Below, one piece after another: positions 6,897 to 15,563 of a DNA stretch of 33,501 bases (position 1 is the first letter of the stretch; each line of letters begins with the position of its first letter). Origin of the DNA: Actinomycetes bacterium. Its GTDB lineage: Bacteria > Actinomycetota > Acidimicrobiia > Acidimicrobiales > Palsa-688. The DNA lies in NCBI GenBank assembly GCA_021809885.1, contig JAJZJY010000004.1, forward strand, positions 1 to 33,501, read 5' to 3'. Below the pieces are notes generated by a model. It was not told where the DNA came from, did not search any database, and saw only the letters and a program-made list of their open reading frames with translations. Position numbers and translations under genes: made by a program.

Positions 6897-8312
6897 GTGC
6901 AGGGTTGGTCTGATAAGAGAATTGCTGTCTGCGGCAGCGGTATGGCGGGGCTGGCTGCTGCTGTCACCGCGGCCGAGCGAGGAGCACGGGTCGTCGTCTT
7001 CGAGAAGGCACCGGGCATCGGTGGGACGACAGCGATGTCGTCCGGCCTAGTTTGGACGTTCGCCGACATCGGCGAGCTTATGGATGCCATACCGGACGGG
7101 AACCCGGCGCTGCAGGCGGTCGTTTTCAACACCGTCGACGAGGGAAGGGACTGGCTGGCAGCCTGCGGGGTCGAGATGGGCCCCGAGGAGTCGCTGATCG
7201 GACACGGGCGCGGGCGGACGTTGGTCGACCCGCGCCAGGCCGTCGAGGCACTTGCCGGTCGGCTGCGTGAGCTCGGGGGCACCATCGAGCTCGACACGGC
7301 GCTCGAGGAGCTGCGGACTGACGGGGGCCGAGTGATCGGGCTACGGGTGGGCGACGGCACCAGCCGCCACACCATGGCCGCCGACGCGGTCGTCCTCGCC
7401 ACCGGTGGGTTCCAGGGGAACCCGGAGCTCGTCACCCGGTACATCGTTCCCTCCACGGACAACCTCTACCTCCGGGCCAACCCGTGGAGCAGCGGAGACG
7501 GACTGCTGTCCGCCTTGGCCGTGGGCGGAGCGGCGACACCGGGCATGGACACGTTCTACGGACACCCGATGCTGGCGCCACCGGCCAGCTTCAGCGACAA
7601 GGATTTCTTGAACGTGACGCAGTGGCAGGGCGCCAGCTGCGTCGCCTTGAATCTGCTGGGGCGGCGGTTCGTCGACGAGTCGACGGGGACCGGCGGCGAG
7701 GTCCTCAACCAGGAGCTGGCACGCCAGCCCAAGGGACGGGGGTTCTACGTGCTCGACAGCAGGACGGCAGGCATGGACCTTATGGGCGGGTTCGTCAACG
7801 CCCGTGTGATCCTCGAGCGGGCGCAGAAGTACCACGGCGTGGTTCTGCAGGCCGACACGCTCGAAGAGCTGTGCCAGCGCATGCAGGAGCACGGGGTGCC
7901 CGGTGGCGGGGCGGAGCGGACGCTCAACGAGTACAATCGGGCCATCGCCGCCGGCGAGGGTGCAAGCCTTTCTCCGCAGCGGCTTCGCAAGCCGTTTCCC
8001 GTTACCGTCCCACCGTTTTTTGCTGTGTCGGTGAAGGCGTCGATCACGCTGACCATGGGCGGCATCGCCGTCGATGAGCAGATGCGCGTTGTCCGGCGCA
8101 GCGGGGCCACCTCGCTGTTGGCCCAGTCGCTGAGCGACCCGTCGCTGCTGCGCGAACCAGTCGTCGAGGGGCTGTACGCCGCCGGCTGCGACGTCGGGAA
8201 CATCAACCACCGGAACTACATGGGCAGTTTGTCCGTGGCTTTGACCACAGGAAGGAGGGCCGGCGCGGCAGCGGCCGGGCCGGGCCCCGACGAGGGAGCA
8301 GAGAGACGATGA
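6897..8312 (+). CDS. FAD-dependent oxidoreductase, FAD_binding_2 family (second copy)
   Basis: This is a second flavoprotein of the same broad family as the 3530 gene but shorter (471 residues) and clearly divergent. The N-terminal FAD motif is VCGSGMAGLAAA (residues 11-22), followed by FEKAPGIGGTTAMSSGL. The C-terminal FAD contact is GLYAAGCDVGNINHRNYMGSL. Two such enzymes with one acyl-CoA ligase suggest successive dehydrogenations of a cyclic or unsaturated acid. I prefer GTG 6897, which has AAGGGAG (6880-6886) ten bases upstream; GTG 6870 would add nine residues. Its stop overlaps the next start as ATGA (8309-8312), so the two are translationally coupled. Confidence 0.88.
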   Translation: MQGWSDKRIAVCGSGMAGLAAAVTAAERGARVVVFEKAPGIGGTTAMSSGLVWTFADIGELMDAIPDGNPALQAVVFNTVDEGRDWLAACGVEMGPEESLIGHGRGRTLVDPRQAVEALAGRLRELGGTIELDTALEELRTDGGRVIGLRVGDGTSRHTMAADAVVLATGGFQGNPELVTRYIVPSTDNLYLRANPWSSGDGLLSALAVGGAATPGMDTFYGHPMLAPPASFSDKDFLNVTQWQGASCVALNLLGRRFVDESTGTGGEVLNQELARQPKGRGFYVLDSRTAGMDLMGGFVNARVILERAQKYHGVVLQADTLEELCQRMQEHGVPGGGAERTLNEYNRAIAAGEGASLSPQRLRKPFPVTVPPFFAVSVKASITLTMGGIAVDEQMRVVRRSGATSLLAQSLSDPSLLREPVVEGLYAAGCDVGNINHRNYMGSLSVALTTGRRAGAAAAGPGPDEGAERR

Positions 8313-9223
8313 TTGTCGACCAGCACGTGCACATCGGGACCTTCCCGGCCTTGGAGGGGATGGAGAATCTGGTCCGCTCCGACGAGGAGATCGCGGCCTG
8401 GCGTACGCGGTACCCGGACCGCTACCGCAAGGCGCTGTTCGAAGAGGAGGGCATCGACAACTCAGACGCCCTGCTCGGCGACATGGACCGTCACGATATC
8501 ACCCATGCCCTGGTGATGGCCTACCCGGGGTCGGTGAGCAACGACATGGTCGCCGACGCCGTCCGGCGGAACCCGGACCGCCTCAAGGGAATGGTGCGCC
8601 TCGGCCACGACCAGCAGGCGCGGGGGTACCTGAAGGACCCGAGCCCGTACGTGCCCGAGGCAGTCCGCGAGATCCGCCGTGGCGTCGAGGACCTCGGCAT
8701 GGTCGCCGTTGGCGAGGTCTTCATCCGATCACTGACGTGCGAGGTCCACCCCGAGCGCGTCGCCGACGACCTCGACCCGATCCTGGCGGAGTGCGAGCGC
8801 TACGGGATCCCGATCCAGTTCCCTACGGCGTGGACCCAGTTCGCCGGAGGCCTGGCGTACGGCGACGTCACCTGGGCCGACGAGGTGGCCGGGCGGCACC
8901 CCGACGTCAAGATCGTCCTGACGAAGATGGGTCGGGGCATCGGCAGGTACTTCGACACCGCGCTGACCGTGGCCATGCGCAACACCAACGTCTACCTCGA
9001 CACCGTCAGCACCATCAGCGAGCACCTTCGCCACGCCGTGGACCGCATCGGCGCCGGGCGCATCATGTTCGGCTCGGACTGGGCGGTGTCGTGCCTGTGG
9101 CTCTCCGAGCCCATCTACCAGCAGCGCATGCAGGTTATCGACGGTGCGGGGCTGAGTGACACCGAGCGTCAGGCGGTGCTGTCGGGAACAGCCTGCGAGG
9201 TGTTCGGCTGGCCGAACCCATAG
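8309..9223 (+). CDS. Amidohydrolase-2 family TIM-barrel protein with altered metal site
   Basis: This 304-residue protein resembles the amidohydrolase-2 family (ACMSD-type decarboxylases and related hydrolases). The first-strand metal motif is intact (VDQHVHIG, His6 and His8), as is the last-strand aspartate (FGSDWA, Asp257). The middle histidines are not where the family usually has them: the strand expected to read like PIQFHT reads PIQFPT (Pro172), and the one expected to read like LAHMGG reads LTKMGRG (Lys206). Such enzymes hydrolyse or decarboxylate ring-cleavage products, so a catabolic role fits, but the chemistry may differ. The start is coupled to the upstream flavoprotein by ATGA. 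Confidence 0.82.
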   Translation: MIVDQHVHIGTFPALEGMENLVRSDEEIAAWRTRYPDRYRKALFEEEGIDNSDALLGDMDRHDITHALVMAYPGSVSNDMVADAVRRNPDRLKGMVRLGHDQQARGYLKDPSPYVPEAVREIRRGVEDLGMVAVGEVFIRSLTCEVHPERVADDLDPILAECERYGIPIQFPTAWTQFAGGLAYGDVTWADEVAGRHPDVKIVLTKMGRGIGRYFDTALTVAMRNTNVYLDTVSTISEHLRHAVDRIGAGRIMFGSDWAVSCLWLSEPIYQQRMQVIDGAGLSDTERQAVLSGTACEVFGWPNP

Positions 9224-9240
9224 GGCCGGCCAGCGACATG

Positions 9241-9272
9241 GGCCTGGCCGGAGCCTTCGCCCCGGCCAGGCC
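9241..9272 (+). terminator. Strong GC hairpin after the amidohydrolase gene
   Basis: GGCCTGGCCGG (9241-9251) pairs perfectly with CCGGCCAGGCC (9262-9272) around a 10-base loop, 18 bases after the stop codon. There is no U-tract, as often in high-GC actinobacteria. It probably divides this gene run into two transcriptional segments or stabilises the upstream mRNA. Confidence 0.6.
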
Positions 9273-9391
9273 GGCAGTGCCCGAGCCCGGCGGAGCCGGT
9301 GCCCGGTGAGGACATGGCGACAGGGGCGGTTCGCCGACACGGACCGCGACATGAGACGACGGTCGGCCACGACCGGAGCGCAGGAGGAACC

Positions 9392-10309
9392 ATGAGGACA
9401 GACATCGAGTTCACAAGCGACGGTGCTGTCTGTCGCGGCGTGCTGGTGACGCCGGGCAGCAGCGAGGGGCCGTTCCCGACGATCGTCATGGCGGGTGGCT
9501 GGTGTTACGTCAAGGAGATCGTCATGCCGCACTACGCGGAGCGCTTCGTCGGAGCCGGCTTCGCCGTCTTGATGTTCGACTACCGGCACCTGGGTGCAAG
9601 CGACGGCACTCCGCGCCAGCACATTGACCCGGCACGCCAGATCGAGGATTACCGCAACGCCATCTCGTTCGCCGAGGGGCTGCCCGACGTGGACGCGGAG
9701 CGTATCGGGGTTTGGGGGATCTCCTACAGCGGTGGGCACGTGCTGATCCTCGGTGCTACCGACCCGCGTGTCTCCTTTGTCGTCTCGAACATCCCGGTGG
9801 TGGACGGGTTCGAGAACATGCGCCGATCGCACGGCGAGCTGCGGTTCCGCGCGCTGCAGGATTTCCTGCTGGCCGACCGCCGCGCCCGGTTCGCGGACCC
9901 CAGCCGTGCGGGCACCCTGCCCATGTCGGCACCCGACCCGGCCAGAGAGCTCTCCACCTGGCCGTACCCGGAGATCGGCGAAGTGTTCAGCAGCCTGAAG
10001 GCCACGGAGGCGCCGCTGCACGAGCACTACTCGACGGCGGAGTCCACCGAGTTGCTCCTCGGCTACTCGGTGTTCCCGTACCTGTCGCGCATCGTCGACA
10101 AGCCGGTGCTGATGCTGGTTGCGGAGGGCGACAACATCACGCTGTGGGACTTGGAGATCGAAGCATTCAACCAGGTGCGCTCCCGACGCAAGGAGCTCTT
10201 CGTCATCCCCGAAGCCAGCCACATGTCGCTGTACAGCAGCCGGACGCGGCTCGACATCGCTTCGGAGGCGACCGTGGAGTGGCTCGACCGAGCCGTCCTC
10301 GGCAAGTGA
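9392..10309 (+). CDS. Alpha/beta-hydrolase (YcjY/dienelactone-hydrolase-like)
   Basis: This 305-residue protein has the alpha/beta-hydrolase fold. The nucleophile elbow is WGISYSGG (Ser111), the acid is probably Asp247 in VAEGDNIT, and the base is His277 in PEASHMSLY. The oxyanion region is MAGGWCYVK, and FDYRHLGASDG resembles relatives that cleave esters, thioesters or C-C bonds. The start is well defined by AGGAGG (9382-9387) shortly before ATG 9392. The 168-base gap in front holds a hairpin, so this may open a second transcript. In this setting it may release a product from a CoA ester or cleave a ring-opened intermediate; this is inference. Confidence 0.87.
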   Translation: MRTDIEFTSDGAVCRGVLVTPGSSEGPFPTIVMAGGWCYVKEIVMPHYAERFVGAGFAVLMFDYRHLGASDGTPRQHIDPARQIEDYRNAISFAEGLPDVDAERIGVWGISYSGGHVLILGATDPRVSFVVSNIPVVDGFENMRRSHGELRFRALQDFLLADRRARFADPSRAGTLPMSAPDPARELSTWPYPEIGEVFSSLKATEAPLHEHYSTAESTELLLGYSVFPYLSRIVDKPVLMLVAEGDNITLWDLEIEAFNQVRSRRKELFVIPEASHMSLYSSRTRLDIASEATVEWLDRAVLGK

Positions 10310-10337
10310 GCGGCCGCGTCGGTCGGGGGGCATACTG

Positions 10338-10937
10338 ATGCCCGAGGTGCGGTGTTCCAGGATGGTCCCCGCGGACGTGGCGCGGACGTGGGACTTCGTC
10401 AAGGAGATCGACAACTGGGCCAAGCTGATCCCCGGATACCAGCACCACGAGAAGCTCGACGACCGGCGGTCGCGGTGGACCGTCCGTGGCGAGGTAGGGG
10501 TCCTGGCCCGCACCGTCGATCTCGAGGTGGCGATCACGGAGTGGGTCGAGGAGACCCGCGTGGGCTTCGAGATCACCGGCATCAGCGAGATGGCATCGGG
10601 CGAGGGTAGCTTCCACCTCCTCGGAGTTGGCGCCAGGATTGGTGACGGGGCCCCGTCCGAGGGCGGTACCGACGCTGCGGCAGAGGACCCGGCGTCGACG
10701 TCGTGGCTGGCACGGCTCCTCCGGCGCATCCGCCGGGCCCTGTCCCGTCGACCGGCCGACACCGGTCCGGCGCAAGTCGTCGGCGACGGGCATACCGGCT
10801 TCGAGTTCGAGCTGGGGATCCGGGCGGGTGGCATGGTCGGGCCGGTGGTGAACGTGATGCTCGAGTCGCTGATCCAGAAGGTCGGCGAGGAGTTTGCCGA
10901 CGAGATCGTGGCGGCCATCGAAGGAAACGCGGGCTGA
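10338..10937 (+). CDS. SRPBCC / CoxG-like protein
   Basis: This 199-residue protein begins with MPEVRCSRMVPADVARTWDF, a start typical of the SRPBCC (START/Bet v1-like) fold, and has the family pattern WAKLIPGYQHHEKLDD near residues 30-45. It resembles CoxG-type proteins found beside oxidoreductases and acyl-CoA enzymes, where they may bind hydrophobic ligands or aid enzyme maturation. A proline-, serine- and arginine-rich insert (about residues 100-150) is unlikely to be folded. It starts 28 bases after the hydrolase gene, with a GGGGGG run upstream of ATG 10338. The function here is not known. Confidence 0.75.
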   Translation: MPEVRCSRMVPADVARTWDFVKEIDNWAKLIPGYQHHEKLDDRRSRWTVRGEVGVLARTVDLEVAITEWVEETRVGFEITGISEMASGEGSFHLLGVGARIGDGAPSEGGTDAAAEDPASTSWLARLLRRIRRALSRRPADTGPAQVVGDGHTGFEFELGIRAGGMVGPVVNVMLESLIQKVGEEFADEIVAAIEGNAG

Positions 10938-10938
10938 G

Positions 10939-11700
10939 GTGCGGCCCGCAGCAATTGGTTGCCTAGGCTTCGTACCGGGGGCGGTGATCATCGTCACGGG
11001 ATCGGAGGGAGAGATCGGCAGGGCCCTCGCCAGGCGGGCGGTCGAGGAGGGCCTGACGGTGGCCGCGTGGGACCTCGCCGATCGCGTCGCGGCAGCCGAG
11101 GAGGCTGACCCGGCCGGCGGCACCGTGCACCGCCGCGCGGTCGATGTGACGGACGAGGCGAGCATCGCTGCGGGGCTGGAGGCCGCTCGCAGCCGCGGCC
11201 CTCTGCGGTACCTCGTCAACAACGCGGCACCGCCCGCCGCCTATGCGCGAGGGTTCGCCGCCGGCGTCGATGGGGTCCTCGGCAGTGTCGAGAAGGTCAC
11301 CAGGCAATTTTGCGCTGCTGTCGGCGAAGACGGCGAGCGATGGCGGGACGACGCGGCGATCGTCAACGTGTCGTCGGTGGCCGGTACAGCGGTGGCGCTG
11401 GGGGCCGACTGGTATGCGGCGGGCAAGGCAGGTGTTGTCGGCTACACGCGGTACCTGGTCGGGTCCGGGCGTGCCGCGCTGCGCGTCAACTGTGTCGCCC
11501 CGGGTCTGATCGCGACGTCACGGAGCATCGCCCTGCAGACGAGCGACCTGGGCCGGCGCGTGGTGGAGCGCACTCCGATGGGGCGCGCGGGCCACGCCGA
11601 CGAGGTGGCGGAGGTGGCGCTGTTCCTGGCGTCTCCGCTGGCGTCTTACGTGAACGGTGCTGTCGTGGTGGTGGACGGCGGTCTGCTGTGCGTACCGTGA
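10939..11700 (+). CDS. Short-chain dehydrogenase/reductase
   Basis: This 253-residue SDR begins at the GTG immediately after the previous stop. The cofactor motif IIVTGSEGEIG is a variant of TGxxxGIG, NNAAPPA corresponds to NNAG, the catalytic serine lies in VSSVAG, and the YxxxK pair is WYAAGKAGV. The C-terminal APLGRAG-like segment (MGRAGHADEVAEVALFLASP) and YVNGAVVVVDGG are typical of classical SDRs. It probably oxidises a hydroxyacyl or alicyclic alcohol, or reduces a ketone, with NAD(P). GTG 10984 is an alternative start that would remove 15 residues. Its stop overlaps the acyl-CoA dehydrogenase start (GTGA, 11697-11700). Confidence 0.88.
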   Translation: MRPAAIGCLGFVPGAVIIVTGSEGEIGRALARRAVEEGLTVAAWDLADRVAAAEEADPAGGTVHRRAVDVTDEASIAAGLEAARSRGPLRYLVNNAAPPAAYARGFAAGVDGVLGSVEKVTRQFCAAVGEDGERWRDDAAIVNVSSVAGTAVALGADWYAAGKAGVVGYTRYLVGSGRAALRVNCVAPGLIATSRSIALQTSDLGRRVVERTPMGRAGHADEVAEVALFLASPLASYVNGAVVVVDGGLLCVP

Positions 11701-13541
11701 CCGCCAGGGAGGCGGCGGCCGGGTCGACCGACGAGCGGCCGTCGACCGGGTCGCGACTGCTGTCCCGCCGAGACGTGGCATTCCTGCTCTACGAGTGGCT
11801 GGACGTCGGTCGGCTCGCCGACCGTAGTCAGTACCGCGGGCACTCGCGCGAGACATTCGACGACGTGTTGGCGCTATACGAGGCGATCGCCGCCGACCAC
11901 TTCGCCGGTCACAACCGCAAGGGCGACGCGTTCGAACCCTCGGTGCACGGCGGCCGGGTCCGCTTGATCCCCGAGGTCGCCGGTGCGCTGGCGGCCTACA
12001 CGTCCGCCGGTCTGCTGGCATGCCAGGTCGGGGGACCACCCCGTCCGCGCGAGCTGCCGTACGTCATCGCCCAGGCGGGGTTCGCCTGGGTGCAGGCCGC
12101 CAACATCGCCAGCGCGGCCTATCTACTGCTAACCGCCGCGAACGCCAACTTGATCCTGGCGCACGGATCGCCGGCCCAGGTCGAGCGGTACGTGCCGGCG
12201 CTCGAGTCCGGGCGGTGGTTCGGCACGATGTGCCTGTCCGAGCCACACGCGGGGTCGTCCCTGGGGGACCTGACGACGCGAGCCGAGCCTCAAGTGGACG
12301 GGACGTACCGGGTCTTCGGAGACAAATGCTGGATATCCGCCGGTGACCACGAGCTGACGGACAACATCGTGCACCTGGTGCTGGCCCGCGTCCCGGGCGC
12401 CGCCCCCGGGGTGAAGGGCCTGTCCCTCTTCATCGTGCCGAAGGTGGTCGTGGGCCTTGACGGGCAGCTCCACGGGCCCAACGACGTGACGCTGGTCGGG
12501 CTCATCCACAAGATGGGTTACCGGGGTGCCACGAACACGCTGCTCAATTTCGGCGGCGGGCGCGTCGAGCCGGGCGGCAAGCCCGGCGCGGTGGGCGAGC
12601 TGGTTGGGGAGGAAGGCCGCGGCCTCGCCTACATGTTCAGCATGATGAACGAGGCACGCATATGTGTCGGCGCCGGGGCAGCGGCACTGGGATACACCGG
12701 GTACCTGAAGTCCCTGGAGTACGCGCGGACCCGGATACAGGGACGCCGGGCACAGGAGAAGGACCCCGCAGGGCCACCGGTGCCGATCATCGAGCACCCC
12801 GACGTTCGGGCGATGCTGCTCGCTCAGAAGGCCTATGTGGAAGGCGCGCTGGCGCTGGTGCTGTACGGCGCGCTGCTCGCCGACGAGCGCGACACGAACC
12901 CCGACCCTCGGACTCGTCGGCGGGCCGGCCTGCTTCTCGACGTGTTGACCCCAATCGTCAAGAGTTGGCCGTCGCAATGGTGCCTGCGGGCGAATAGCCT
13001 GGCCATCCAGGTGCACGGCGGCTCGGGGTACGCGCGGGACTACGACGTGGAGCAGCACTACCGGGACAATCGGCTGAACGCCATCCACGAGGGCACGCAC
13101 GGGATCCAGGCGCTCGACCTGCTGGGGCGGAAGATGACCATGGCACACGGCGCGGGCTTCGATGCCCTGTGCGACGCTATTCAGGGCACCTGTAAACGTG
13201 CCGTGGCGGCCGGTGGCGAGATGGCGCGCTTCGGTGCCGAGCTCTGGGCGGTCCTGGGCGAGCTGGGCGAGGTCACCCGGACGGTCGCCGCCGCAGGCGA
13301 CAAGGAGGTCGCGCTCGCTAACGCCACCGTCTACCTCGAGGTCTCCGGGCACGTGGTCGTCGGATGGATGTGGCTCGAGCAGATGCTGGTCGCCGGTGAT
13401 CGCCCGGGCGCCTTCTACGCAGGCAAGCGACAGGCGGCACGGTACTTCTTCACCCGCGAGCTGCCGACCGTCGGCCCCCAGCTACAGGTCCTGCGAGCGA
13501 TGGACCGCTTGGCGCTGGACATGCGCCGGGAGTGGTTCTGA
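11697..13541 (+). CDS. Large acyl-CoA dehydrogenase (DmdC-like)
   Basis: At 614 residues this is longer than the roughly 380-residue medium-chain enzymes and matches the large acyl-CoA dehydrogenases related to DmdC (methylmercaptopropionyl-CoA dehydrogenase), which carry an extra C-terminal domain. The flavin/substrate motif CLSEPHAGSSLGDL lies near residue 180. The probable catalytic base is Glu465 in AIHEGTHGIQ, in the family's usual place. It would oxidise an acyl-CoA to the enoyl-CoA, passing electrons to ETF. The GTG start overlaps the SDR stop by four bases. With the ligase at 5196 it supplies the first steps of a beta-oxidation-like route, but no enoyl-CoA hydratase or thiolase is present in the window. 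Confidence 0.92.
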   Translation: MTAREAAAGSTDERPSTGSRLLSRRDVAFLLYEWLDVGRLADRSQYRGHSRETFDDVLALYEAIAADHFAGHNRKGDAFEPSVHGGRVRLIPEVAGALAAYTSAGLLACQVGGPPRPRELPYVIAQAGFAWVQAANIASAAYLLLTAANANLILAHGSPAQVERYVPALESGRWFGTMCLSEPHAGSSLGDLTTRAEPQVDGTYRVFGDKCWISAGDHELTDNIVHLVLARVPGAAPGVKGLSLFIVPKVVVGLDGQLHGPNDVTLVGLIHKMGYRGATNTLLNFGGGRVEPGGKPGAVGELVGEEGRGLAYMFSMMNEARICVGAGAAALGYTGYLKSLEYARTRIQGRRAQEKDPAGPPVPIIEHPDVRAMLLAQKAYVEGALALVLYGALLADERDTNPDPRTRRRAGLLLDVLTPIVKSWPSQWCLRANSLAIQVHGGSGYARDYDVEQHYRDNRLNAIHEGTHGIQALDLLGRKMTMAHGAGFDALCDAIQGTCKRAVAAGGEMARFGAELWAVLGELGEVTRTVAAAGDKEVALANATVYLEVSGHVVVGWMWLEQMLVAGDRPGAFYAGKRQAARYFFTRELPTVGPQLQVLRAMDRLALDMRREWF

Positions 13542-13567
13542 GCGTGCGCCCGTCACCGGCCAGGCCG

Positions 13568-14542
13568 CTACCCGAGCACCCGGAGCAGCAGCGCGCGCCG
13601 GAAGACGACGGAGCCCGACGCGAACCCGGCGGCCTGTGCCAGCACCGCCCAGGCGACGCCGAAGGACCCGTGCCCGGCGATCACACCCACGGCCAGGGGG
13701 CCGAGCATGGCGCCGAGCCGCCCGCCCACCTGAGTGATGGCGATGACGCGGACGGGTGCCTGCGCGTGCGAGCGGACGACGACGTGGTTCACGACGCCGA
13801 CCCATCCCCAGCCGAGCTCCGCAGCGTTGCCGGCCGCACCGGCGAAGAGCCAACCGATGCGCAAGGTGGCACCGAGCGCCAACATCGTCGCCACGATCGG
13901 CAGGTGCTTTCGGCGCCGCCGGTCGGAACGCCGGCCGGCGACGAGACATGCGGCGGCAGCGCCCAACAGTCCCACGGCTCCCTTGTCGAACCCGGCGCCG
14001 ACCGCCTCTGTGGCAAGGATGGTCATGAGCCGGCCGGTAGCGAAGACGCCGAGGCGGATGCCGACGGCCAGGACCACGAGCGGGGCGAGGACCACCGCCA
14101 GTGGGCCATCGGCTGCCTCGTCGACCGACGGCCCGGCAGCGGCGTGCTCGCCTGGGACGGCGGCCAAGGACGCCACCGCTACCACCGGGTCGGGCGCGAA
14201 GGCCCATCGCCAGCGTACGGTCAACGCGATGCTCGGCACCGCGAGCTCGCCGAGGGCCGAAGCCAGCGCCACGGCGGCCGAGTTGGCGTTGAACGCCAGG
14301 CCCTGGAGGTCGCCGTGGACCGTGCGAGGCACGTACATGTTGGTGGCCGGTACGGCCACCGGTTCCGTCAGCAGGCTCAGCGTGATGGAACTGCTGGCCC
14401 TACTCGGGTAGTAGACGCTGACCGCCGCGCCAAGCTCGGTGGTGCCAAAATGCATGGAGTGGCGAATCTCGATCGCCAGGGTCGCTACCAGGAATGCCGG
14501 CATAGCCCAGGTCGTCGTCACCGGCAGGGCGATCGACCGCAC
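13568..14542 (-). pseudogene. MFS transporter, probably truncated or decayed
   Basis: Read on the minus strand, about 324 residues look like a major facilitator protein, shorter than the usual 390-420. The first helix (WAMPAFLVATLAIEIRHSM) and later helices (LVVLAVGIRLGVFATGRLM; GFDKGAVGLLGAAAACLVAGRRSDRRRRKHLPI, with an MFS-like GRRSDRRRRK loop) are recognisable. Around VYYPSRASSSITLSLL, where helices 2 and 3 with the signature loop should be, the protein jumps ahead, as if about 70 residues were deleted in frame. The start is unclear: GTG 14542 is plausible, and the frame stays open to 14659. It is the only non-integrase gene on the minus strand and is divergent from the TetR gene. Confidence 0.55.
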
Positions 14543-14725
14543 GCCGCCCGGGCCGAGGCTGTCGGGTTTGTCGCACTCGGGCTCATCGCGTGAGCGCGTC
14601 AACGAACCACCGTCATCGGTACCGATCACCCAACCGCGCGACGGCGCAACGAACGGCAAGCGCCGCGGCCTGCGACGGCAGCGCCGGGCTTCTGGGACAG
14701 CATCTGAATTTCGCTCTCGAGGCTG

Positions 14726-14739
14726 AGCAAGCGCTTGCT
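14726..14739. promoter_or_regulatory. TetR (KstR2-type) operator, proximal copy
   Basis: AGCAAGCGCTTGCT, a perfect 14-bp palindrome, lies 60 bases before the TetR start, inside a 19-mer (14724-14742) identical to 808-826. It agrees at every fixed position with the KstR2 consensus AnCAAGnnCTTGnT as I recall it. It also lies in front of the divergent MFS gene, so one dimer could affect both. Confidence 0.85.
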
Positions 14740-14763
14740 TTCCGGCGAAGCCTGCGATAGACT
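14735..14763 (+). promoter_or_regulatory. TetR gene promoter, self-regulated
   Basis: The -35 box TTGCTT (14735-14740) and the -10 box TAGACT (14758-14763) have 17-base spacing. The operator overlaps the -35 box, so autorepression is expected. Transcription should begin near 14770, about 30 bases before the GTG start. Confidence 0.7.
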
Positions 14764-14799
14764 ACCTAAAGTTGCTGTACTCATTGGGGAGGTGGTGAA

Positions 14800-15423
14800 G
14801 TGAACGCGCTGGCGACAGCAGACGAGGGAGCCGCTCCTGGCATCATGGTTAGAGCTGCCCTCGAGGCGTTCGCCAAGCACGGGTATAACGGAACGACCAC
14901 GCGGCAGATTGCGAAGATGATCGATCGGAGTTCGGCTGTCATCTACAGCCGGTTTCCGTCGAAGCGGGCTCTTTTGTACGAGATCATCGCCTCGTCGCAC
15001 GAATCCCTGAAGGCGGACCTCGACGAGGCGGTACGTCAGGCCACGGACACCGTCGACTGCGTTCGTCGGCTGACCATGGCACACGTCAAGTTTCATGCGC
15101 AACACTGCCTCGCGGCCCGCGTCGCCAATTACGAGCTCTACAACCTCGCTCCCAACGAGCTCCAGTCGATCCTGCAGATGCGTCACTGGATGGAGGCGCT
15201 GATGCGCGAGACGATCATGAAGGGTACGGAAGAAGGCCTGCTGCACGTATCAGATCCGGCGCTCGCCAGCAGCGCGGTCATGTCGATGGGTATCGACGTC
15301 TCGCGGTGGTACCGCGAGGGACGGCGGCTGACCCCCGAGGGGCTCAGCCAGCGATATGCGGAGTACGTGCTCGCGATGCTCGGAGCGAAGACCGAACGAG
15401 TAACGGTGCCACCTCGTAGGTAG
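14800..15423 (+). CDS. TetR/AcrR-family transcriptional regulator (KstR2-like)
   Basis: This is a 207-residue repressor. The N-terminal helix-turn-helix is TTTRQIAKMIDRSSAVIYSRF (about residues 32-52), followed by the usual SKRALLYEII helix. The C-terminal ligand domain (KFHAQHCLAARVANYELYNL, then SRWYREGRRLTPEGL near the end) resembles the KstR2-type TetR C-terminal domain, whose ligands are acyl-CoA thioesters. The start GTG 14800 has GGGGAGG (14786-14792) seven bases upstream. The operator in its own promoter matches the KstR2 consensus and is repeated at 810-823. The likely role is repression of module 1 until a CoA-activated intermediate accumulates; the ligand is inferred. Confidence 0.92.
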   Translation: MNALATADEGAAPGIMVRAALEAFAKHGYNGTTTRQIAKMIDRSSAVIYSRFPSKRALLYEIIASSHESLKADLDEAVRQATDTVDCVRRLTMAHVKFHAQHCLAARVANYELYNLAPNELQSILQMRHWMEALMRETIMKGTEEGLLHVSDPALASSAVMSMGIDVSRWYREGRRLTPEGLSQRYAEYVLAMLGAKTERVTVPPRR

Positions 15424-15563
15424 GACGGGCGTCGCCGCGTCTTCGCTCGTACGTTACTGCCAGGTTCGCCAGTATCCATCTAACGAATATCAGACCCGGA
15501 CCGGAGGCCCGGAGAATCAGGTATGGCCGGCTGCATCGTGCCTACCTAGAGGAGGGTGAGAAG

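Noticed and set aside
8729-10954. 741-codon minus-strand frame
   Set aside because: It lies opposite the amidohydrolase, hydrolase and SRPBCC genes, whose families and motifs are clear; long antisense frames are common in GC-rich genes.
10983-10998. GTGATCATCGTCAC, resembling a CRP-type site
   Set aside because: It encodes the conserved VIIVTG of the SDR cofactor motif, so the resemblance is explained by coding constraint.
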